DNA of 64,000 nt from Pictodentalium vernedei. Lineage: Eukaryota > Mollusca > Scaphopoda > Dentaliida > Dentaliidae. A program made the translations under genes and the position numbers. This document shows, in pieces, positions 55,800-64,000 of the stretch (its first letter is position 1; each line of letters opens with the position of its first letter). The notes under the pieces are model-generated. The model saw nothing but the letters and a program-made list of their open reading frames with translations, did not search any database and had not been told where the DNA came from. The stretch spans positions 248,249,187-248,313,186 of the forward strand of contig CM062289.1 in the NCBI GenBank assembly GCA_031216915.1. The letters run 5' to 3'.

Positions 55800-57213
55800 T
55801 AACCTTGCAATGTCGGTAAGTAAAATGTTTGGTTGTTTTAGGGTAACTTTTTGCACCGAATCTGAATCTGAATCATGCCACTCTGTAAACCTTGGGCAAC
55901 TTGAGGTATTCCAAATGGCATCCAAGAGAGCCACAAAAAAATGCTATCGTCATAAATTTGTTTACATATCACAATGAAACTTACACAAGGCATGTACCAC
56001 CACTAGACGGTGTGTCGTGTGTAAAAAAGTCATGACTGACCACCAAGATCAAGGTCACAGATAGAGGTCAAGACATGGAAAGAATATGAACATCAACTTT
56101 TTTTGTGTCCAAGGCATAACATTTTAATGGAAGGAGACATCATGGTGAAACTTCCTCAATACATGGAGCACTACTAGACAGGGTGTGACATAAAAATTAA
56201 TGATTCACCTATCAAGGTCAGGGACACAGATAGAGGTCAACACATGGAATGGGCATTCAGAAATTCAAAGTCCAGCCCAAGACTTTTTAGTGGAAGTAGA
56301 TATCACAATGAAACTTACACAACATATGGACCACAACTAGGTGGGCGTGCCACATACAAACTTCAAGATCGACCCACCTAAGGGTCAATACATGGAATGA
56401 GCATGCTCAACAACTTGTTTGTCTTTCATGGGCCATGACTTTTTAGTGGAAGGAGATACCACAATGGATGTCCCAGAACTTGTATACCACTACTAGATGG
56501 TGTGTTGGAAACAGAATTCACGATTGACCCATCAAAGTCAAGGTCACAGATAGAGGCCAACACATGGAATCAACATGCACATCAACTTTTTAGTGTCTAG
56601 GCCATAACTTTTTAATAGGAGGAGACATCATGTTGAAACTTAGACAACACATGAACCTCTATTAGACAATGTGTCACATAGAAACTTCTTGACTGACCCA
56701 CCAAGGTCAAGGTCACAGATAGAGGTCTACACACAGAATCAAAATGCATGACAGATTTTAGTATTCACCCCTAACTTTTGCATGGGAGGAGACATCACGT
56801 TGAAACTTAGACAACACATGGACTACTACTAGACAATGTGTCATATACAAAATTCATGACTGACCCACCAATGTCACGGTAACAGATAGATGTCTACACA
56901 CAGAATCAACCTGAACCACAGCTTTTTAGTGTTCACCTCTAACTTTTTAGTGGAAGGCAATATAGCAATGAAACTCATACAACATATGTACCACCACTAG
57001 GTGATCTGTCACATACAAAATTTTTGTTACAATATGCTACTTTAGGGCACATTGTGAAATATTGGCAATTTCTTGGCAGCCACCTGAGACTCCATCTTTA
57101 ACATTTTGAGTCGCCCAAGGTTAACAGAGTGGCATCATTCAGATTTGGATTCAGTGCAAAAAGTTACCCTAACAATGACCAAAAAAACATTACTTCCCAA
57201 CATTGCAAGGTTA
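55800..57213. mobile_element. Foldback element with about 115-bp inverted ends and inner tandem array
   Basis: TAACCTTGCAATGTCGGTAA at left matches the complement of the right end (57213 leftward), as do GGGTAACTTTTTGCAC and ATGCCACTCTGT. The interior holds about six units of about 165 bp with CAAGGTCACAGATAGAGGTC and AACTTTTTAGTGGAAGGAGA. No coding frame. It lacks the microsatellite of HP repeats. Confidence 0.8.
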
Positions 57214-57281
57214 ATCCCAAAATGGCTATTTGGCTGCCAGACTCCAGTGTTCTCTGTGAAAAAAAATGATAAGGCTGCCAT

Positions 57282-57533
57282 TTAACTGGTAGAGTGCTAA
57301 AAAATTTTTAATCCTCAAAATTTGATCACGTCTTTGCCATGTAACAATATATGGGAGAGTGCCTACACTCTCCCATAAATTGTAACAATGCAAATCTACA
57401 GACTAAATAATTCCACGTTGAAGATGACATGGAGCACATCCACAGGATATTGAGCCTTTAATCTGCAGTACCTGTACTCCAGTGTAAAGCCCAAATATGG
57501 GCTTCCAGCACTCTACCAGTTAACTCTTTACTT
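57282..57533. mobile_element. T3 palindromic MITE, reference copy
   Basis: TTAACTGGTAGAGTGCT and AGCACTCTACCAGTTAA are perfect inverted ends. The centre is GGGAGAGTGCCTACACTCTC with TTGTAACAATG arms. A T1 remnant (57530-57616, ending TTGGGTAAAGGGTTAA) shares the right TTAA. Confidence 0.85.
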
Positions 57534-57769
57534 AACACTGTAGCCCGTCATTGCATTGGAACGTTTTTTGTGAATAGCATTGGCTGGTTTTGGCCATTAC
57601 ATTGGGTAAAGGGTTAATACTCTGCTATATTAATTGGGTAATGGATGAAATTTAATGGGTATACAGAACATTTGTAAATCAAGTTTCATTAACTTTACAC
57701 ATATATATTTGTACTGATGTGTGAAACTAATAATTGTATTTTTCCTCAAAAAATGTTTGTCTCATCTCC

Positions 57770-58012
57770 TTGCATGCTGCTGGCAGTTATTCCTAATCAG
57801 GACAAGACTTCTCTTGACACTAAAATAAGTTTAATTTGAGCACATTTAATCAAATTATCCCCTTGTAAATTGATCAGATTTTTTCAAAATCGGTCTGTTG
57901 ATATAAATTGAGATAAATTTCTCACCAAATATAGTCATGCCTGCTTCAGAGCAGCCATGACTAGATTTGATGAAAAATATCTTAAAAATACACTAGAGGT
58001 CAAGAGTTAAAC
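57770..58012. repeat. Family M repeat
   Basis: ATATAGTCATGCCTGCTTC faces GAGCAGCCATGACTAGAT; same text as near 5.38 kb. It ends AGGTCAAGAGTTAA, possibly another TTAA end. Confidence 0.55.
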
Positions 58013-58137
58013 CTGTCTTAGTGTGATAGATGAGCTGATTTGAACAGCTTGTTTGATATTTAACTGCTTGAGAACTAAGATCCAGTGTTTCATTGAAAAA
58101 GTGTAGAAAGACACTTTACATTGTGTTTGCAGTGGGT

Positions 58138-58442
58138 TCAAGTGGTCATGATGAGCCATTATTTAGAAATATGTGACCTTAAGCACCAATAAATAAATAA
58201 ATAAATAAATAGTGGGTTTGCACTGCACTGGTGTGTTGTTTATCCAGTAGTTGAAAAAGATGTTTATATAAAATGTTTCATTATCATTTAGTGGAGAGTG
58301 CCAAGAGGCACTCACCAACAACTTGTAATGAAATAGTATTTATTAACAAAACTTTGCAAAAACTAAGGCTCTCCTTACAGGTAACATGTATCTTTGAAAA
58401 AAGGAAAAATCACCAAAATAATTTAGCACTCTGCTGGTCAGA
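58138..58442. mobile_element. SINE tail followed by T3-like MITE
   Basis: GTGACCTTAAGCACC plus (AATA)n (58170-58212) is a SINE tail. Then GTGGAGAGTGCCAAGAGGCA (58284 on) and TTAGCACTCTGCTGGTCAG are a diverged T3 centre and end. Confidence 0.6.
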
Positions 58443-58599
58443 GCCGCTTTGAATATCTAGGGCTATATCACAATTGCAACATAATGCTTTTTACTGACTT
58501 CCTGGTTTTAGACTACCTCCAGTTTTAAGGTTATTTTTTATTTCATTCATTGTATTTATAATCACTTTGAGAATCTAGGGCTAAACATTCTAACTTTAT

Positions 58600-59045
58600 C
58601 TCTAGTTAGGATTGGTCAGCTGATTTGAACCACTATTGGTATGCAGTTTTATTGGGTGACATATTTATTCAGGCAATAAAATCTTCCCTGCATTCCTGTG
58701 GAAAATCCAGGTGCTAAAATGAAAACTAATTTCACACACCTTAAAGTTACTGAATTACATGAGACATATACTTAGTTTGAAGCTTTGTGATGAAATTCAC
58801 TATCAGTTGTGTCTACCTCGTCCCTTTGTGGGAACCCCAGGACGTGGAGCAGTGCTCGTTTTCTGTGGTAAACAAGTTCTCTGCTTCACTGGCAAATAGA
58901 ACCAGATTACCAATACCTGGGGTGGATTTCCTCCAAAGGGACCAACATAGGTATAAACAATTGGTTAAACTTGACTCTATATATGTTTTGTAGTCATGAT
59001 ATAGTCATAGATGCTGAAAGTGACCTTAAACACCAAAAATAAATC
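58600..59045 (+). repeat. HP-A-like fragment and SINE tail
   Basis: TTGAACCACTATTGGTATGC and TTCCTGTGGAAAATCCAGG resemble HP-A unit text. GTGACCTTAAACACCAAAAA at about 59019 is a SINE tail. Confidence 0.45.
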
Positions 59046-59873
59046 ATTTGCCTACCACTTAGGGACATCTATTTTAACATGGTTGGTAATAGGGGATAAC
59101 ATGAAACAATCATTTTCCCATGAATTTCTGGGTGCATTGATTTGATATTCTGCATACATTACATTCTACTCCACTGGTATAAAATTATGTTTGTATGCAG
59201 ACTTTTTCTTGGGCAATATTGGAGCTCATTCCAGGAGGGATAATTTTTTAACCAATTGGCTGATTTATTGATTTGATACAAATTTGCTAGACATAATTGA
59301 TGGATGATTTGTTCTTGATTCAAGTAATAAAAAGTTTGCACATGCCCATTTTTTCAGAGTTGCAAAGGACAGATCTTTGTTATTTCCTTTGGGGTGATTC
59401 ATGAACAGTGGGGTCAAAGAGGGCGTGCAAAATGTTTTTTTTCTGTAGAGGATGCCTAGCCCAGTTCAGCAAATCAACGAAATGGTTTCACTTCTCCCAT
59501 TTACACTTTAATGTCCTTGTAGACAACTTGTACTGCCATAAAGGAGGTGAGTAGTTAGCATGTTCCCGAACAGAGCACATCATGACATTGAATGGATTTC
59601 ATGATGGATATCATCTGACATCATAGTCACGTGATCGAGTTACGTTATGTTTTGTGGTCATGGTTGCCTGTGTGAGCGACCATCTTGTAACATCATCCCC
59701 AGAGTGATTATATGTGGTCTTAGTGCACATGTGCAGCATGTGTTGTTAGGGCGACACATGTTTCCATTATCCATTTTGAATACTGGAGACCACCATCTTG
59801 GTTTCTATGATGGCATGTGGTTGCTATGTTACCAAACACCCTATAATAGGTGGGGGGGGGGGGGGGGGGGGGG
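59046..59873. other. No gene seen; ends in a G22 tract
   Basis: No recognisable coding or repeat family. An ATG-started 91-codon frame at 59647-59922 runs into the G tract (59852-59873) and the 5S-like sequence, so I do not accept it. Confidence 0.45.
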
Positions 59874-60243
59874 CATTGCGGTAACCGGTTCTTGTCAGAT
59901 CACCGAAGTTAAGCAACGTTGAGCCTGGTTAATCCTCGGATGGGTGACCATCTGAACGATCGATTTCAACTCCCGTGTTGTGTCCTTAACACTGATTGTC
60001 CACATGGGGGCACGATGACGCCCTGTACTAAGGCGTAGTGCACGTCGATGGTGCGCATGTCTTCAACCAATCTAACCCTGCCTGTGCTGCAGTGCGGAGC
60101 TACGATGTTGGGGAGCTGTCAGCTGCTCGTCGTTGCTTGGTGGTTCTCTCGGGGTACTCCGGCTTCCTCCACCCGTAAAACTGTCACGATCATGATTAGC
60201 CATTGTGCATAAGTATGTGACCTTAAACACCAATAAATAAATA
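59874..60243 (+). mobile_element. 5S-rRNA-headed SINE
   Basis: The head (about 59880-59965) resembles 5S rRNA over its internal promoter: GAAGTTAAGCAACGTTGAGC and CTGGTTAATCCTCGGATGGG then TGACC, matching 5S boxes A, IE and C. The body is that of the tRNA-headed SINEs: GTCCACATGGGGGCACGATG, GTCGATGGTGCGCATGTCTT, GGTACTCCGGCTTCCTCC, GTAAAACTGTC. The tail is GTGACCTTAAACACC with (AATA)n. Both flanks read TAATAGG followed by G-runs, a likely target duplication. The CpGs retained suggest a young copy. Confidence 0.85.
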
Positions 60244-62095
60244 ATAGGGGGGGGGGGGTATGTTTGGGGGGTGCTTTCCTTTGTATATAAGAGTAAATCT
60301 AATTGCCTAAACAGACCTGACAATCCCTCGAAATCACAAAAAAACACCCAAAACTACCGAAATGGGTTTGGACTTCCCCAGAATCTTCCTGCTTTAAAAT
60401 AATAGGTGTATTCCTCTGAATAAGAATCAGTCTAATTACCCAGAATCCACAGTTAGAATTACCACAAAGAACCCGACAATTGTGTATTTGGCTCAGATTT
60501 GCCAATAAATTCTCGGTTTCTATCTGTTTATTTCAGGTAGGATTCCCCCAGAATCCTCCTTTTTTCTAATGATGGAGATGTTCCTTTGTATAAGAGTAAC
60601 TTTATTGGTTCAGATTCCTGGAAAATCCTGATTTTGTACCTATTTTGTCTATATATGACTCTATTCTGACTATCCCGGCAGTCTATCTAGTTCTAGCTTC
60701 TCTTCCACCTAGCTCGATCTGGACCTGCCCTGACCTCTACCCTAGTCCAAGTCTTACAATCAGCAGGCAGACTGCTTTATTCCCATAATCTGTACATACC
60801 CATACAGAGTTACCTCCCCTGTGTATAACAACGTCTTTGGTTATGAAAGCCTACAAAATCCGATTGACAAAAGTGCTAACCTTTTGCTCTCTGTACAACA
60901 CACTAAGTTTTTGAAAAAAAAAATTACCCATACATCCACAAAGTACACCATCTCTTGAAAAAAATAAACTAGAAAAAAATATATGTTCCCACATCAAATT
61001 TCAATTCAAACTTCAAATTTTCAGGTCTTGCACTGAATGAACTTGACACTTTTTTTTCCTGCCTCATGTTTTTGAGAGATTCTCACACATTTCGGCACAA
61101 ACAAACTTATTATTCCTTTCTAAAGTGGACAAATCAAAATTTTAATTAACTGCTTGAGTGCTAGAAGCCACTATCAGGGCTTTTCAAAAAAATGAGGGTA
61201 CCAGAGCAAAAGTCAACATTTTTCCATGTTCACGTTTCATACTCATTTAAATCACGGTTTCGATGGGCTTGTAGTACCAATGGCTACTAGCAGACCAACA
61301 GAGGAACAGACTGTATAACATATACTACTGCACTAGAGAACCATGAATTACCCTCACCCCTTCAGTACAGTACCGGTTGGCCTAGCATTACATATTATAT
61401 ATACCAACTGTAGGGCAGTATAACGCCTTGAGTGAATAAATAATACTAAGGGTTATTATACTACTGTACTAGACAACCATGCATTACCACACCCACCCTA
61501 CAATATTTTAATATTTCATACAACCTGCCTATCAATCATAGGATTGTTATAATATAAAACATTAGACATAAGGGCTAACAGAGTCCTTACAGGGCTGTAT
61601 ATCGCCGTACTATACTACTATAACAGTCCCGTACGAGAAACCAGACACCCTGATCCGAACAACGTCATGATTGTCATGTTGTACAGTGGACATCGACGGC
61701 GATCAAGGCCTCTAGATGACGTCGCTTGTGCATAATGACGCAACGACCTCGTTAGCAACGTCAACCGTTTCATGGGGAAACTTTCGAGAAAACTCTGTTT
61801 CCCCATGAATTTTCCATCCCATGCCCAAACTGTAGGCCAGAGGCCATGTACATACAGTAGTATATAGACCATAGCATACCACACATGCAGTACGTATACC
61901 ACTTGTTGGATCTGGCTGGATAGAGCCGACGTTTTAATCCGGGAAAAGTTTCTCTGGCAAAAGTCTGTTTCCTGTGGGAATTTAACACCAGCTGCTCCGA
62001 CAAACGTCTGGTAATGTGGTACGCCCGGACCCTCCTGAATCAGAATATTGTTGATGTGTATGCCGCGTAGTCGCGTATAATAGGTTGGGAAGGTG
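60244..62095. other. Low-repeat stretch, no gene recognised
   Basis: Less repetitive than the rest and richer in CpG near 61.6-62.1 kb. Two related blocks, TTTCATGGGGAAACTTTCG (61769) and AATCCGGGAAAAGTTTCTC (61934), each followed by CTGTTTCC text, lie about 165 bp apart. TATACTACTG...ACTAGA...ACCATG occurs twice (about 61321 and 61458). Function unknown. Confidence 0.45.
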
Positions 62096-62099
62096 ATGG

Positions 62100-63240
62100 T
62101 AATTAGTTGCGCTCTGCGGCCTTGGCACAGATGGTGTCAATGCCGGCCTGTTTCCCGGTGTTCCGGTGTAACGTGGGAATAAGGAGTTCTTGAATTCTTC
62201 TGTGCTTGTTTACTATACCGCCAGTTTCATGTTGTTGTTACTCCTTGTACGAGATGAACCATTATTAATGTACGGCTCTTTTGGCATAGCATCACTTACA
62301 GAGATGATGTTGCCGAGTGTCTGGATATGCGTTTGTTTGTCCGACGCTTGGGGTGATGGCCAGCCTAGAGCATTATAGTGAACTGAGCACTCCATTCACG
62401 CTGCTGTCTCTGCGATAGTCATTGCAGACAAAGCATGCAGCTCGACGTTGAGTCATCTCTAGCTTCTGGGTGTTCTTTTGTAAATAGGGGTCCCATTCTA
62501 TGCACCCGTATTCCAATTTTGAGCGAACAAGTTACGTGAATGCTGTTTCTTTTAGGGGTTTCGGGCGTGCTTCTGATTTTTTTGGATGAAGCCCAGCGTG
62601 CTGTTTGCTTTGGCATTTGACGTGTTCCGTAAGTTTACAGCAGACAGAGGTCACGGATACGGGCCGGTAGTTTTCACTCGCATGCCGGTCCCTTTGCTTG
62701 AAGACTTGGGTGATGTATGCTTTTGTCCAATCTTCTGGTAATTGCCCTGTGCCCAGTGATTGCTGGAAAATATTTGCCAAAATTGAGGCTGACTCTTGAG
62801 CTGTCTCTTTGAGAGTGTGGTTTGAGATGGCGTCAGGGCCACTTGCCTTTTTGGGTTAATTTTTTTAGAAGCGTACTCACCCAAATAACGTCTATGCTTA
62901 GCCCATTTATTGGTGGTTTGGGTGCCCCGGGTGGTACCGGTATGCTGTCATTGTTTTGAGTGAAGACGGGTGTAAATTGTTCGTTCAGGAGCTGTGCTTT
63001 TGTTTTTGCAGCTGTGTGGCCATGTTGTCGAAGGGGAAGATGCCAGCGTTGTCAGCTTTTCTTGACTTAATGTTCTGCCAGAAAGTTTTTGGGTTGTTAT
63101 CTTCTAGGCTGGACGTAAGGATCTGATTGAGATATTTGCGGTGTGATTTTATTTATGATTTTTCGGACAAGGTTTTTCTCTTCTTTGTACCTGGACTTGG
63201 ATTCATCACAGTTATTTCGTTTCATTTTATAGAAAAGACG
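62100..63240 (-). pseudogene. Non-LTR retrotransposon reverse transcriptase remnant (CR1/Jockey-like)
   Basis: On the minus strand, frame-shifted pieces follow the usual order. Pre-RT linker FYKMKRNNCDESKSRYKEEK and LLNEQFTPVFTQNNDSIPV; RT start LNFGKYFPAITGH / IFQQSLGTGQLPEDWTKA and ENYRPVSVTSVCCKLTEHVK. Then an abrupt jump to the C-terminal part, LVRSKLEYGCIEWDPYLQK and KLEMTQRRAACFVCNDYRR. The palm motifs, including the YxDD box, are deleted between these. Stops and frameshifts are frequent. Broken, antisense to the HP repeats around it. Confidence 0.85.
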
Positions 63241-63243
63241 CTT

Positions 63244-64000
63244 TTTAGCTCACCTGACTGAAAGTCAGGGTGAGCTTTTCTTATCACTCTTCGTCCGTCC
63301 GTCCGTCCGTCCGTCGTCCTGCGTGAAGGTGGTGTTTGAGACCCTTTCTCCTAAACTACTTGCCACATTTTAATTAAATTTCATGTAAGTAGTGGTTATA
63401 TAGAGGCATTTGGGTTTTTCTTCAAAATGGATTTCTGCTCATATTGTGGAGTGGGGTGGGGCCAAAATGCACAAAATTTTAAAAAATCTTCTCATGAACC
63501 AGGCATAGCAGAGACTTGATATTTGATATGCAGCTTCCATTTGAGGTGAACACTCAATTTTGTTCAAGAGAAGTTTGACGGGCAATATTTACCTTTGTTC
63601 TGAGAGGGGCAAGAATTTTTGCCCCTCCCAAAATTTCTATTTTCTGAACCCAGAGGCCGATTTGAACCAAATTTAATATGAGGTATTATTGGGTTATAAG
63701 TACTTGATTTATGCAAAAAAAAAAAAAAATTCTCCTGCAGCCCCGTGGGTACCGCAGGAGCTAAAAATAGAAAAAAAATAAAACACCCATATCTCCAACA
63801 CTGCACGGCACCGAGAATTTTTATTTGGTGTGAAGCTTCCTTAGGACCAACAGAAAGGATTGGTAAAAAAATTGCCATCGATTTTATCATAGGGTACAGT
63901 TTCGGGACTTTGAAAAAGTGCTGAGTCAGCACTTTTTAACACTGCAGGCAATGGGAAAAACATTAAAAAATCTTCTTCTCCAGATCCAGCAGGCAGAATC
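63244..64000 (+). mobile_element. HP-A copy cut by the window end
   Basis: 5' end TTTTTAGCTCACCTGACTGA facing GTCAGGGTGAGCT, then (CCGT)n at 63295-63315, and HP-A text (GGGGCCAAAATGCACAAAA, TTGAACCAAATTTAATATG, CTTCTTCTCCAGATCCAGC). This is the sharpest 5' end of the family in the window. Confidence 0.75.

Noticed and set aside
59647-59922. 91-codon open frame with a glycine run
   Set aside because: The glycines come from the G22 tract and the end from the 5S-like SINE head.
59880-59965. Functional 5S rRNA gene
   Set aside because: Only the internal promoter region is similar, with many changes, and it continues directly into the SINE body and AATA tail.
61618-62003. Two minus strand open frames of 77-94 codons
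   Set aside because: Overlapping, without recognisable domains; composition reflects local repeats and palindromic blocks.

Overview
This window looks like animal nuclear DNA, most likely from a marine invertebrate: AT-rich, with GT-AG introns and no operons. It is packed with short non-autonomous transposons, SINEs and (GTCC/GTCT/CCAT)n microsatellites. The repeat style recalls hemichordates, amphioxus and molluscs, but the exact lineage cannot be fixed from the sequence.

One host gene is well supported, on the + strand from before the window's left part to about 35.8 kb. It is a SKAP1/SKAP2-type adaptor (Src kinase-associated phosphoprotein). Six coding exons (4024-4092, 6102-6176, 8493-8615, 20031-20122, 26402-26492, 34885-35816) join with consistent phases. 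They encode an acidic linker, a complete PH domain spread over four exons, and one large last exon holding a long proline-rich region and a C-terminal SH3 domain. The 5' exons and start codon lie outside the window or were not recognised. The five introns (2.0, 2.3, 11.4, 6.3 and 8.4 kb) are almost wholly transposon-derived. No second host gene was recognised downstream of 35.9 kb.

The repeats fall into a few classes, labelled here for convenience. (1) T-families: palindromic MITEs flanked by TTAA. T1 and T2 share the tip CCCTTTACCYAAC, as in piggyBac-type elements; T3 has the tip CTGGTAGAGTGCT; T4 has the tip CCCTCTGCACTCT. (2) HP-families (A to J): 0.3-4 kb units. Each opens with a short hairpin (often TTTTTAGCT...AGCT), then a GTCC/GTCT/CCAT microsatellite, then tandem 140-200 bp units. 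Several close with a reverse copy of the 5' motif plus a second hairpin and a T-rich end. This layout resembles Helentron-associated (HINE/pearl-like) rolling-circle elements. Every copy I found is on the + strand. (3) L: a MITE with GGCCTAAAAA / TTTTTAGGCC ends. (4) SINEs with either a tRNA-like head or a 5S-rRNA-like head on one shared body and tail. (5) Decayed autonomous elements: a Tc1-like transposase (about 21.8-22.9 kb), a Penelope-like GIY-YIG fragment (37.5-37.7 kb) and a CR1/Jockey-like reverse transcriptase remnant (about 62.1-63.2 kb), all on the minus strand. (6) A foldback element (55.8-57.2 kb) with about 115-bp inverted ends around a tandem array.

Layout: 0-4 kb repeats before the first recognised exon; 4-35.8 kb SKAP exons in a transposon matrix; 35.8-38.9 kb nested MITE/SINE/Penelope-like/pogo insertions; 38.9-42.2 kb a tandem array with higher-order structure; 42.2-50.5 kb HP-G and HP-J arrays; 50.5-59 kb SINE, hairpin, HP-B, foldback and T3 elements; 59.8-60.2 kb a 5S-headed SINE; 60.3-62.1 kb comparatively low-repeat sequence; 62.1-64 kb LINE remnant and an HP-A copy cut by the window edge.
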